Below are positions 1-9,604 of a stretch of 64,000 nucleotides of DNA, piece after piece (the first letter of the stretch is position 1; every line of letters begins with the position of its first letter). The notes beneath the pieces are model-generated. The model was not told the origin of the DNA and did no database searches. It saw only the letters and a program-made list of their open reading frames with translations. This stretch comes from Buttiauxella noackiae ATCC 51607. Lineage in GTDB: Bacteria > Pseudomonadota > Gammaproteobacteria > Enterobacterales > Enterobacteriaceae. The position numbers and the translations under genes are program-made. Where the stretch lies: NCBI RefSeq assembly GCF_001654865.1, contig NZ_LXEO01000011.1:1-64000 (forward strand), given 5' to 3'.

Positions 1-206
1 GCGCCATGTGCGGGTTTTTTGTTATTTGTAATCCATAAAATCCCTTCTTTTTATCCAGGTAATCAATCACATAATATTTGTATGTGCATATCTGTTATTT
101 ACATTAATTAACGATACACCCTCGGTTGGTTTACGCTCAGTCGACTATGCTGGTAGTGAAATATACTTATTTGATTGTAGATAGCATTAATAACTGGAGT
201 TTTTTT

Positions 207-365
207 ATGGGCTTTTGGCGTATTGTTTTTACGATTATTTTACCCCCGTTGGGCGTTTTGTTAGGCAAGGGGTTCGGCTGGGCGTTTCTTTTAAATATTG
301 TCCTGACTTTATTAGGTTATATTCCAGGCGTAATCCATGCGTTTTGGGTGCAAACCCGCGATTAA
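207..365 (+). CDS. YqaE/Pmp3-family small membrane protein
   Basis: A 52-residue protein made almost entirely of two hydrophobic segments (about residues 4-20 and 25-47), with the Pmp3/UPF0057 pattern of a Pro-Pro-Leu-Gly turn in the first helix and Leu-Gly-Tyr-Ile-Pro-Gly near the end of the second. Family members are tiny inner-membrane proteolipids linked to osmotic and membrane-potential stress. I chose the ATG at 207, just after a GGAG, over the upstream in-frame ATG at 126, because the family length is about 52 residues and the extra 27 residues look unrelated. It stands alone on the plus strand. Confidence 0.8.
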   Translation: MGFWRIVFTIILPPLGVLLGKGFGWAFLLNIVLTLLGYIPGVIHAFWVQTRD

Positions 366-543
366 TAAAATAAAACAGGCTTGTTGGTTTATTGCGAGTT
401 TTGCAACGGTTCAGGTTGCGCTACACGCCACCGGCACAGCCTCTTTACATCATTCCCTTTCATTGGGTGAAAGCGGCCTGTTTACATTTTAATCTAGGAA
501 TGTTCTGATATAGCCAATTTTTAACGAGCTATAGAGTCGCTTT

Positions 544-849
544 ATGTTTCAACTAAAACAGGGAATGCTGGCAATGATTATTGGTTCCCGTACTGCAGCC
601 GGGCGCGTAAACGTGGGTAAATCAGTCGAGCTTTTTGGACTGTGTGAGCCTGGTGAGAGCTTTATAAATCCGGTGACGGGAGTGATGACGCAACTTCCAC
701 GTGATGCAACTCATCCATTGTGGCTGGTGACTGGCAATGTAGTGGCTTTTGATGGGCGCGAAGGTTATACCTTTGTGCGGGCAGAATACCTGATGCCGCT
801 TGATAAGACATTATTGCCAGAGCTTGATGAAGAACTGGCAGTATTTTGA
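544..849 (+). CDS. Hypothetical protein, 101 aa
   Basis: I do not recognise this protein. It has no signal peptide or membrane segment, an acidic C-terminus and a beta-rich look: an N-terminal stretch with Asn-Val-Gly-Lys near residue 25, and a C-terminal Tyr-Leu-Met-Pro-Leu before the acidic tail. The spacing of Gly and hydrophobic residues resembles small SH3-like barrel proteins of enterobacterial prophages, but that is only an impression. No good Shine-Dalgarno precedes the ATG at 544; in-frame ATGs at 565 and 574 are alternatives, and the one at 574 has AGGGA upstream. The 178 bases before it hold no gene. Confidence 0.6.
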   Translation: MFQLKQGMLAMIIGSRTAAGRVNVGKSVELFGLCEPGESFINPVTGVMTQLPRDATHPLWLVTGNVVAFDGREGYTFVRAEYLMPLDKTLLPELDEELAVF

Positions 850-904
850 TTGGATGATGGCGACAGGTGGCAGTTAAAACGCGGTTGCCATCATTGGTTT
901 TATT

Positions 905-1399
905 TTAACCTTCTAATTCTTCAATTCGAGCAATCAACGCGGGAAGTTCGCTTTCGGCGTAAACTTCGATACCATTTTGTCGCAGTAATGCGGCCGCCAC
1001 TCCGACTCCCGGTTGGGTAATCCCCTGAAAAGTTCCGTCATAAATCTTCTGACTACCGCATGTTGGGCTACCGTCGGTCATCAATGCTAGTCTGCATCCT
1101 GATTCTTGTGCTGTTTTTAACGCAAGCCATGCAGCCAGGAGATAGCTTTGACTTACGTCCGTACCATCACTCTCCTGGATTTTTGCATTCTCCATCAGAG
1201 CCGTAAAACCATCACCCCCCACCAGTTCTGCGGGTAGGCGCGGTGTTGTAAGCCCTGCTGCTAATTCAGGGCAATGAATAACCAATCGTTGCTCTTGATG
1301 CCAGTGTTCTAACACGCGGGCAAGCAGTGGTTTGGCTTGCCCGTTATAGCGAACTTTAAAGCCCATCAGACAGGCACTAACCAGTATTTTTGTTTTCAT
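905..1399 (-). CDS. DUF523 / TudS-like thiouracil desulfurase family protein
   Basis: The 164-residue protein matches the DUF523 family, whose characterised member TudS is a [4Fe-4S] 2-thiouracil desulfurase. The conserved elements appear in order: Ser-Ala-Cys-Leu-Met-Gly at the N-terminus, Cys-Pro-Glu-Leu, Pro-Arg-x-Pro-Ala-Glu, Ser-Pro-Thr-Cys-Gly-Ser, then Ile-Tyr-Asp-Gly-Thr-Phe and Gly-Val-Gly-Val-Ala-Ala-Leu-Leu. The three Cys are the expected cluster ligands. The start is the Met of Met-Lys-Thr-Lys-Ile-Leu-Val; the ten upstream residues are not family-like. It is divergent from the next gene, with about 150 bases between them. Desulfurase activity is inferred from family only. Confidence 0.8.
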   Translation of the reverse strand: MKTKILVSACLMGFKVRYNGQAKPLLARVLEHWHQEQRLVIHCPELAAGLTTPRLPAELVGGDGFTALMENAKIQESDGTDVSQSYLLAAWLALKTAQESGCRLALMTDGSPTCGSQKIYDGTFQGITQPGVGVAAALLRQNGIEVYAESELPALIARIEELEG

Positions 1400-1553
1400 G
1401 GCATCACGTAAATGTATGGAAAGATGCACGGTACTACAGTGTGCAGTGCCGACGCCACCCTGCTAATTTTGGGCGTTGCAAGGCAGAAGGTAACGGCATA
1501 CTCTATCATTCCTTATGTGGCAGAAGTTACTAAACATAAGGATAATCAATTAA

Positions 1554-2261
1554 ATGCCCCCATTGCCTTTGAAACAAACTCTTCGCATTGCGCTGGTTGG
1601 TGACTATAACCCTGCGGTCATTGCACATCAGGCTATTCCTCTTGCTTTAGATAATGCTGCTGAATATGTTGGCGTTACCGTTGACTACGATTGGTTGCCA
1701 ACACCAGAAGTCACGAGTTCGGAAGACCTGGTGGGGTATGACGCCATCTGGTGCGTTCCAGCCAGCCCTTATCGGAATGAAGAGGGGGCTTTTTTGTCCA
1801 TCCGTTTTGCCCGTGAGAACCAGATTCCGTTCCTTGGAACCTGTGGTGGATTCCAGCATGCAATTATCGAATACGCGCGAAACGTAATGGGCTGGGAAGA
1901 TGCTGGTCATGCGGAAACTGAAAGCCAGGGCCGCTTGGTTATTGCGCCACTCATCTGTTCGCTGGTGGAGAAATCCGACGGTATAGAACTCGAAGCCAAC
2001 TCAATAATTGCTAAAGCGTATGGCAGGGCGCGAATTGAGGAAAGCTACCATTGTAATTATGGGATAGCTGAAAATTTTGCCGAACAGCTAAGCCTGTCTG
2101 AACTACACGCCACCGGGTGGGATGAACGAGGTGATATTCGTGTCGTTGAGTTAAGGGGGCATCCTTTCTTCGTCGGTACGCTTTTCCAGCATGAGCGTAA
2201 TGCCCTGAAGGATAAACCTGCGCCACTGGTTGAGGCTTTGCTCATGGCGGCGCAGCGTTAA
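1554..2261 (+). CDS. CTP synthase C-terminal region-related class I amidotransferase-like protein
   Basis: A 235-residue stand-alone domain resembling the glutaminase half of CTP synthase. The nucleophile elbow Gly-Thr-Cys-Gly-Gly-Phe-Gln puts Cys at 97, and His-Pro-Phe-Phe-Val-Gly at 203-208 matches the segment before the catalytic His-x-Glu of PyrG. There the usual Phe-His-Pro-Glu reads Phe-Gln-His-Glu (211-214), so the normal His position is Gln while Glu214 is kept. There is no synthetase domain, so it cannot be a CTP synthase. The substrate is unknown. It converges back-to-back with nimT: its TAA abuts the nimT stop. Confidence 0.72.
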   Translation: MPPLPLKQTLRIALVGDYNPAVIAHQAIPLALDNAAEYVGVTVDYDWLPTPEVTSSEDLVGYDAIWCVPASPYRNEEGAFLSIRFARENQIPFLGTCGGFQHAIIEYARNVMGWEDAGHAETESQGRLVIAPLICSLVEKSDGIELEANSIIAKAYGRARIEESYHCNYGIAENFAEQLSLSELHATGWDERGDIRVVELRGHPFFVGTLFQHERNALKDKPAPLVEALLMAAQR

Positions 2262-3467
2262 TCAGGAGGAGTGATGAGAACGCGCTGGGCTGATCTCCGC
2301 ATCACGCCCGGCGAAACCGCCAAATACCGCCATCACGCACGCAAGGATCGCGCATCCCAACAAAGGAAGGCTCCATTGGCCAGAAAGGTCGTGTATTTTT
2401 CCCATTACTGGTGGCCCGAATGCAGCCAATAAATACCCAACGCATTGCGCCATGCCGGAGAGTGCCGCCGCCTGGTGTGCGCTATTCGCTCGTAAGCCGA
2501 TAAACGTCAGGCCTAAAATCATCGTTGCGCCGGAGCCAAAGCCAAATATCACCACCCAGATGCTGGCGAGGCCTGGTACATACAGCAAGCCGATGCAGCT
2601 GACGGCGCAGAGTAATGCCATAAGAATTGCGATCCCTCGTTGATCTTTCAGGCGACTCAAGATCATGCCAACCAGCAAACCTGGTGCTGCGGTTGCAAGC
2701 TGCATTAGTCCGTGCAGGGAGCCTGCTTGTGCTTCGCTATAACCGTGGCTGATGAGTATTGAAGGCAGCCAGCCAATCACCACGTAATAAATTAATGAGT
2801 TAATTCCCAAAAATAGCGTGACTTGCCAGGCAAGAGTCGAGCTCCAGATGCCACGGCTATGTAGCGCTTTGCTCGTACTCAGGGTTGATGTGGTGTGATT
2901 GGATAGCTGTGGTAACCAAATCAGCAGTGCAACGATTGGAAAGATCATCAGCGCCATTAGTGCGCCAGGCCAACCGTAGCCGTGCTGAGCAATGGGGACG
3001 ACAAACATTGAGCCAATAGCCGCAGCAACACCCATTGTTAGAGAATACGCGCCAGTCAGGCGTGCGACCTGGCCTGGGAAGTCACGTTTAATCAGGCCGG
3101 GTAATAGCACATTACCCATCGCAATACCGCAACCGATAATCGCTGTGCCAACATACAAGAATGCGGTGTTTCCCGCAGAACGCAGCGCGATCCCTCCGCA
3201 GATAATCAGCATCGCTGCAAAAAGGCTGCGTTCGATTCCAAAGCGACGGGCAATACCAGCAGCGAGTGGAGAAACTATCGCAAACGCTAATAGTGGGAGA
3301 GTGGTAAGGATGCCTGTTTGTGCCGTAGTCAGCCCAAAAGTATCGCGAATCATATCCAGCAACGGTGCCGCGCCGGTAAACGTAACGCGAAGTGTTGTGG
3401 CAATCATTAAAATGCCGAGCAGCAACAAGCCGTGTTTTTTCATGCTTGTGGAAGAAATTGACGTCAT
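2262..3467 (-). CDS. nimT: NimT/CynX-family MFS transporter (2-nitroimidazole exporter type)
   Basis: The 401-residue polytopic membrane protein has about 12 hydrophobic segments and an N-terminal half typical of the CynX/NimT (YeaN) branch of the major facilitator superfamily. In E. coli NimT exports 2-nitroimidazole and is controlled by NimR. Start chosen at the Met of Met-Thr-Ser-Ile-Ser, which has AAGGAA seven bases upstream; a longer in-frame start at 3503 has no such site. It is divergent from nimR with about 97 bases between starts, exactly the E. coli yeaN/yeaM arrangement. Substrate is inferred from synteny and family. Confidence 0.85.
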   Translation of the reverse strand: MTSISSTSMKKHGLLLLGILMIATTLRVTFTGAAPLLDMIRDTFGLTTAQTGILTTLPLLAFAIVSPLAAGIARRFGIERSLFAAMLIICGGIALRSAGNTAFLYVGTAIIGCGIAMGNVLLPGLIKRDFPGQVARLTGAYSLTMGVAAAIGSMFVVPIAQHGYGWPGALMALMIFPIVALLIWLPQLSNHTTSTLSTSKALHSRGIWSSTLAWQVTLFLGINSLIYYVVIGWLPSILISHGYSEAQAGSLHGLMQLATAAPGLLVGMILSRLKDQRGIAILMALLCAVSCIGLLYVPGLASIWVVIFGFGSGATMILGLTFIGLRANSAHQAAALSGMAQCVGYLLAAFGPPVMGKIHDLSGQWSLPLLGCAILACVMAVFGGFAGRDAEISPARSHHSS

Positions 3468-3564
3468 AAAAATATTCCTTAATACGAAGCGTTCAAGATA
3501 CACGCTTTAGGAATGGATGAAATCAACGTAAAATGCCAGTTTATCCCTAAATTCGGACAAGGTT

Positions 3565-4353
3565 ATGGAGCGCGGTTTAGCCCTCGAAGGATTCGACCCT
3601 GATAGTAATTGCCATCCTGCGCAGGCATTTCGGATTCTGGTGTCAGAAAGTGAGAACGAAATAGCCTTCCACCAGCATAGAAAAGGGCAGTTGATTCTGG
3701 CTTTGCACGGTGGGATTACCTGTGAAGTTGAGCAGGCGTTGTGGATGGTGCCAACTCAACACGCGGTCTGGATCCCTGGAGAAATGCCTCACAGTAACCG
3801 GGCCACGGCTAATGCACGTCTTTGTTTTCTGTTTATTGAACCTGGGGCGGTAGAGATGCCAACTCAATGCTGCACCCTGAGAATTTCACCGTTGGTTCGC
3901 GAGCTTATACTGCATCTGACTGAGCAACATGAAGGTGATTTATCGCAGCCTGCAACTCAAAGACTGGTACAGGTTTTGTTTGATGAATTGCCGCGCCAGG
4001 CGGTAGAACCGCTGCATTTGCCGATGTCAGGGCACCCGAAGATTCGCTTTATCGCTGACCAGTTGGCGCTGCATCCGCAGCAACGCCAGACCCTGCAGCA
4101 GTGGGCTTCGCACCTGGCGATGAGCGAGCGTAATCTGGCCCGTCTGGTGGTGAAGGAGACAGGTCTTAGTTTTCGGCGTTGGCGGCAACAGTTGCAATTA
4201 ATCATCGCAATCCGGCTCTTAATTAGCGGTTCGTCTGTGCAACAGGTGGCGAGTGAACTCGGGTATGACTCGACCAATGCATTTATCACAATGTTTAAGA
4301 AAGCGCTTGGTAACACGCCAGGGCGTTATCTTGCATCACTGGAACCGCAGTAG
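3565..4353 (+). CDS. nimR: AraC-family transcriptional regulator NimR (YeaM)
   Basis: The 262-residue protein has an N-terminal cupin-like sensor region (His-Gln-His-Arg-Lys-Gly-Gln-Leu and Trp-Ile-Pro-Gly motifs) and a C-terminal AraC double helix-turn-helix ending in the signature around Ala-Ser-Glu-Leu-Gly-Tyr-Asp-Ser and Phe-Lys-Lys-Ala-Leu-Gly. The divergent pairing with the NimT-type exporter supports NimR, the repressor that derepresses nimT on 2-nitroimidazole exposure in E. coli. Size is close to E. coli NimR (273 residues). It ends five bases before the convergent yeaL stop. Confidence 0.85.
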   Translation: MERGLALEGFDPDSNCHPAQAFRILVSESENEIAFHQHRKGQLILALHGGITCEVEQALWMVPTQHAVWIPGEMPHSNRATANARLCFLFIEPGAVEMPTQCCTLRISPLVRELILHLTEQHEGDLSQPATQRLVQVLFDELPRQAVEPLHLPMSGHPKIRFIADQLALHPQQRQTLQQWASHLAMSERNLARLVVKETGLSFRRWRQQLQLIIAIRLLISGSSVQQVASELGYDSTNAFITMFKKALGNTPGRYLASLEPQ

Positions 4354-4358
4354 AGCTA

Positions 4359-4808
4359 TTACTGTTTCCCGATGACCAATGAAACCAGTCCGGCAGCGAT
4401 AAGCGGCCCGACTGGTACACCGCGAAATAGCGCTACGCCAAGAACAGTGCCGACTAAAAGGCCCGCCACTAAACTTGGCTGACTGCTCATAAGCGTAACG
4501 CCACGCCCGCCAAGCCATGAAACAAACACCCCCACAATGATAGCAACCAGCGATTTCCAGTTGGTGAAAGAGTGCAAAAGGGTGCTTGCGGGTAGAGTGC
4601 CGCTGGCGATCGGGGCCATTACACCGATAGTCAGAATAATTATCCCCACTGTCAGGCCCTGTTTTTCAATCCACGGGAAGAAATGACTTAAAGGGGTTAC
4701 GCGGACAATAATCAGTACCAGAATTGATACCGCAACGGTGGTGTTATGGCTAACAAACCCAAGCCCGGCGAGAGCCAGCAGGATTAATAGCGTGGAGTCG
4801 AAAATCAT
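4359..4808 (-). CDS. yeaL: UPF0756/DUF441 inner membrane protein YeaL
   Basis: A 149-residue membrane protein with four hydrophobic segments, near-identical in plan to E. coli YeaL (148 residues), including Asn-Thr-Thr-Val-Ala-Val-Ser-Ile and the C-terminal Gly-Pro-Leu-Ile-Ala-Ala-Gly-Leu. Function unknown; DUF441 family. I took the start at Met-Ile-Phe-Asp; the 21 residues upstream in frame are basic and not family-like. Convergent with nimR. Confidence 0.88.
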   Translation of the reverse strand: MIFDSTLLILLALAGLGFVSHNTTVAVSILVLIIVRVTPLSHFFPWIEKQGLTVGIIILTIGVMAPIASGTLPASTLLHSFTNWKSLVAIIVGVFVSWLGGRGVTLMSSQPSLVAGLLVGTVLGVALFRGVPVGPLIAAGLVSLVIGKQ

Positions 4809-5027
4809 TTTGTTCCTTGCGAAGTAGGGCGAGTATAAAAAGAGAAAACGGTTTTTATTGTTATTAACCACTCTACGCGCAGGTGGATAGCCGCGTCAGC
4901 CTTTTTAAGTGATTCCCTATTTTTTTGTGCAAATGCATGATGTTTACTGATATTGCAGATTTTTAGCAGGTTACGTCTTTGCTGAGGAATATAAAAAATT
5001 AAAGGACTTTATTTGTGGGATATAAAG

Positions 5028-5058
5028 AAAATCAGCCAGTATAGGACTGGCTGATTTT
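5028..5058 (-). terminator. Rho-independent terminator of yeaGH
   Basis: A perfect 13-bp stem (5028-5040 with 5046-5058) and five-base loop lies five bases past the yeaH stop. Read on the minus strand the stem ends in TTTT followed by CTTTATA. Confidence 0.85.
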
Positions 5059-5062
5059 GGGG

Positions 5063-6415
<1,353 letters not shown>

Positions 6416-8350
6416 TTATGAAGATTTGCGCACCCGCAGATACCATTCGCACAGCAGACGGACTTGTTTGCGGGTATAGCCTTTCTCCATCATACGATCG
6501 ACAAAGTCATCGTGTTTCTTCTGCTCGTCGGTCGAGGTTTTGGCATTGAACGAGATAACGGGTAGCAACTCTTCGGTGTTCGAGAACATTTTCTTCTCGA
6601 TAACCGTGCGCAGCTTCTCGTAGCTGGTCCAGTTAGGGTTACGACCATTATTATTGGCTCGGGCACGCAAGACGAAATTCACGATTTCATTACGGAAATC
6701 TTTCGGATTGCTGATGCCCGCAGGTTTTTCAATTTTTTCCAGTTCCGCATTAAGAGATTCGCGGTCAAACAGCTGGCCGGTGTCCGGATCGCGGTATTCC
6801 TGATCCTGAATCCAGAAGTCAGCGTAGGTTACATAACGGTCGAAAATGTTTTGCCCATACTCTGAGTAGGATTCGAGGTACGCCGTCTGAATCTCTTTAC
6901 CGATAAATTCGGCGTATTTAGGGATCAGATAGCCTTTTAAGTGCTCCAGATATTTCTCTGCCACATCCTGCGGGAACTGCTCACGCTCGATCTGTTGCTC
7001 CAGCACGTAGAACAAGTGCACCGGGTTCGCCGCCACTTCGACGTGGTCGAAGTTGAACACGCGCGACAAAATTTTGAACGCAAAACGTGTGGAGAGCCCG
7101 TTCATGCCTTCGTCTACACCGGCGTAATCACGATACTCCTGGTAGGATTTCGCTTTCGGGTCGGTATCTTTCAGACTTTCACCGTCATAAACCCTCATTT
7201 TGGAGTAAATGCTGGAGTTTTCCGGATCTTTCAAACGTGACAGAATCGAGAATCGAGACAGCGTTTCCAGGGTGCCAGGGGCGCAAGGCGCGTGCAGCAA
7301 TTCACTGTGGGTCAACAGTTTTTCGTAGATCTTAATTTCTTCGGAAATACGCAGGCAATAAGGCACTTTGACGATGTAAACACGGTCAAGGAACGCCTCA
7401 TTGTTTTTGTTGTTACGGAACGTCACCCACTCAGATTCGTTGGAGTGCGCCAGAATAATACCGTTAAACGGCAGGGCGGAGATGCCTTCGGTCCCGTTAT
7501 AGTTCCCCTCCTGGGTTGCGGTGAGCAACGGGTGGAGCACTTTAATTGGCGCTTTAAACATCTCAACGAATTCCATGATGCCCTGATTTGCACGGCACAG
7601 CGCACCGGAATAGCCATAGGCATCGGGATCGTTTTGCGCGTGGTTTTCCAGTTTGCGAATATCCACTTTACCGACCAGCGCCGAGATATCCTGGTTGTTC
7701 TCGTCACCCGGTTCAGTTTTGGCAATCGCGATTTGTGCCAGAATTGACGGCCACACTTTAACGACGCGGAATTTTGTAATGTCGCCGCCAAACTCATGCA
7801 GACGTTTTGCCGCCCATGGAGACATAATCGTGCCGAGGTAGCGGGTCGGGACGCCGTACTCTTTTTCAAGAATAGAGGCATCTTCCTGTGGGTTGAACAG
7901 GCACAGCGGGTGGTCATTCACCGGGCTGCGTTCACCGTTGGCACTCAGCGTGTAAATAGGCACGCGCTGCATCAACGCTTTCAGGCGTTCAGCGAGTGAA
8001 GATTTACCGCCGCCCACCGGCCCCAGTAAATAGAGGATCTGTTTCTTCTCTTCCAGACCCTGGGCCGCGTGTTTGAGATAGGCAACAATCTGCTCAATGG
8101 CTTCTTCCATGCCATAGAACTCTTCAAACGCTGGATAACGGGAGATCACCCGGTTCGAAAAGAGACGGGATAGCCGTGGCTCAGTGGCAGTATCCACCAT
8201 CACTGGCTCACCAATGGCCATCAATAGCCTTTCTGCCGCGTTAGCATAGGCACTGCGATCTTGCTTACATACAGCAAGAAACTCCTGCAGTGTGAACTCT
8301 TCGTCCTTGGCAGCTTCATAACGCTGGCGATAGTGATCGAATATATTCAT
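6416..8350 (-). CDS. yeaG: PrkA-family serine protein kinase YeaG
   Basis: The 644-residue protein, same length as E. coli YeaG, has a PrkA AAA-type N-terminal region with a P-loop Gly-Pro-Val-Gly-Gly-Gly-Lys-Ser at residues 110-117 and the PrkA C-terminal domain. It is a cytosolic Ser/Thr protein kinase involved in adaptation to sustained nitrogen starvation and in the RpoS regulon in E. coli. It heads the yeaG-yeaH operon. A sigma-54 type promoter lies about 90 bases upstream. I chose the Met of Met-Asn-Ile-Phe, matching the E. coli N-terminus, over the ORF start nine residues earlier. Confidence 0.94.
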   Translation of the reverse strand: MNIFDHYRQRYEAAKDEEFTLQEFLAVCKQDRSAYANAAERLLMAIGEPVMVDTATEPRLSRLFSNRVISRYPAFEEFYGMEEAIEQIVAYLKHAAQGLEEKKQILYLLGPVGGGKSSLAERLKALMQRVPIYTLSANGERSPVNDHPLCLFNPQEDASILEKEYGVPTRYLGTIMSPWAAKRLHEFGGDITKFRVVKVWPSILAQIAIAKTEPGDENNQDISALVGKVDIRKLENHAQNDPDAYGYSGALCRANQGIMEFVEMFKAPIKVLHPLLTATQEGNYNGTEGISALPFNGIILAHSNESEWVTFRNNKNNEAFLDRVYIVKVPYCLRISEEIKIYEKLLTHSELLHAPCAPGTLETLSRFSILSRLKDPENSSIYSKMRVYDGESLKDTDPKAKSYQEYRDYAGVDEGMNGLSTRFAFKILSRVFNFDHVEVAANPVHLFYVLEQQIEREQFPQDVAEKYLEHLKGYLIPKYAEFIGKEIQTAYLESYSEYGQNIFDRYVTYADFWIQDQEYRDPDTGQLFDRESLNAELEKIEKPAGISNPKDFRNEIVNFVLRARANNNGRNPNWTSYEKLRTVIEKKMFSNTEELLPVISFNAKTSTDEQKKHDDFVDRMMEKGYTRKQVRLLCEWYLRVRKSS

Positions 8351-8438
8351 GGCATGCCGTCCTTTCGTTTTTAGCACAGGTTAGAGAGCCGAGGGTAATA
8401 GTAATGGGGGCTCCCGGAAGACGTCTCCTGAATCTTGA

Positions 8439-8453
8439 GCAACCCTTATGCCA
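8439..8453 (-). promoter_or_regulatory. Sigma-54 (-24/-12) promoter of yeaGH
   Basis: On the minus strand the sequence reads TGGCAT-AAGGG-TTGC, which matches the RpoN consensus TGGCAC-N5-TTGC with one change and the required ten bases between GG and GC. Predicted start is near 8427, about 77 bases before the yeaG ATG. This agrees with the known NtrC/RpoN dependence of yeaGH in E. coli. The rest of the 426-base yeaG-mipA gap holds no gene that I can support; I found no clear paired NtrC sites. Confidence 0.72.
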
Positions 8454-8776
8454 ACTTCGTTAGTGGCAGTTTTATTGCTGCGTTCAGCGTATTTCATCTT
8501 CCTAAAATAAAGCGTAGATGGCATTTGCAAAACTTGCATACGGCTGCAAGCCAATTTCAATGACATATCAATAACTCATCCATTTATTTCTCCTTTTGTT
8601 GTAAAGGGAAGGGACTCGCATCACATGACGTTCATAAAAGTGAAAAGAAGGTGAAACCTGTGTGAGGGATGTTAGTCAATTGGTTTGAGATTTCGAATAA
8701 GTAAAAAACTTGGGGTGCTAAGCGAGAGAGGTTACACTCTCGTCGCTGATTATTTGATTAAAGGACTGAATGGATT

Positions 8777-9526
8777 GTGAGCAAATTCAAAATTCTTGCA
8801 TTAGGGGCGTTGATTGCCTCATCTTTTTCTGCTGCACAGGCAGCAGATGGCCCATGGTCTTTAGGGGCTGCTGCATTGGTCACCCCGAATCCTTACAAAG
8901 GCGACCAGGACCGGGTGTATCCGGTTCCGATGGTGGGTTATGAAGGGGATAGTTTCTACCTGCGTGGCATCAACGCAGGTTACTACCTGTGGAACGACAA
9001 GACCGATAAGCTCTCCGTCACCGCTTACTATTCGCCGTTATTCTTCCGTGCGAAAGACAGTGACTCTGACAGCATGCGCAAGCTGGATAACCGCAAAGCG
9101 ACGTTAATGGCAGGGCTTTCCTATGTTCATTACACCGATTATGGTTTCCTGCGCACCGTGCTGGCAGGTGATACCCTGGACAACAGTAATGGCATTACCT
9201 GGGATACTGCGTGGTTGTATCGCTACAACAGCGACAAATTGACTCTGACGCCAGGGATTGGGGTGCAGTGGAGCAGTGATAATCAAAATGATTATTACTA
9301 TGGTGTGAGTAAGAAAGAGTCCAGCCGCAGTGGCCTGAGCTCTTACGAAGCTGAAAGCAGCTGGTCGCCGTATGTTGAGCTGTCCGTTAACTACAAATTA
9401 ACTCAGGACTGGAGCGTATTCGGACTGGGCCGTTATGTGCGTCTGGCAAATGAAGTCACCGATAGCCCGATGGTCGATAAAGAGTGGACCGGTGTATTGA
9501 TGACCGGTGTGACCTATAGTTTCTGA
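8777..9526 (+). CDS. mipA: MltA-interacting outer-membrane protein MipA
   Basis: The 249-residue protein starts with GTG and a signal peptide ending Ala-Gln-Ala around residue 22. The mature part is rich in alternating aromatic beta-strands and ends in Phe, as expected of an outer-membrane barrel of the MipA/OmpV family. It matches E. coli MipA (248 residues) along its length, including Tyr-Tyr-Leu-Trp-Asn-Asp and the C-terminal Thr-Asp-Ser-Pro-Met-Val-Asp-Lys. MipA bridges MltA and PBP1B in peptidoglycan synthesis. AAGGA lies about 11 bases before the GTG. Divergent from yeaG. Confidence 0.92.
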   Translation: MSKFKILALGALIASSFSAAQAADGPWSLGAAALVTPNPYKGDQDRVYPVPMVGYEGDSFYLRGINAGYYLWNDKTDKLSVTAYYSPLFFRAKDSDSDSMRKLDNRKATLMAGLSYVHYTDYGFLRTVLAGDTLDNSNGITWDTAWLYRYNSDKLTLTPGIGVQWSSDNQNDYYYGVSKKESSRSGLSSYEAESSWSPYVELSVNYKLTQDWSVFGLGRYVRLANEVTDSPMVDKEWTGVLMTGVTYSF

Positions 9527-9547
9527 TGGTGCAACTCATGCACTTCT

Positions 9548-9567
9548 ACGGGGCGCTTGCGCCCCGT
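9548..9567 (+). terminator. Stem-loop terminator after mipA
   Basis: A self-complementary GC-rich hairpin with 9-bp arms (ACGGGGCGC / GCGCCCCGT), 21 bases past the mipA stop and followed by TTTG. It lies before the yeaE ribosome binding site. Confidence 0.7.
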
Positions 9568-9604
9568 TTGCATTATGTTGGTGCAACTATTTAAGGAGGA
9601 TGTC

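Noticed and set aside
1412-1603. 63-residue plus-strand frame upstream of the amidotransferase gene
   Set aside because: It overlaps the start of the better-supported gene at 1554 in another frame and looks like chance.
2992-3510. 172-residue plus-strand frame
   Set aside because: Antisense to nimT, with no initiation signal and Pro/Ile-rich shadow composition.
8381-8566. 61-residue minus-strand frame between yeaG and mipA
   Set aside because: No ribosome binding site or recognisable domain, and it overlaps the sigma-54 promoter of yeaG.
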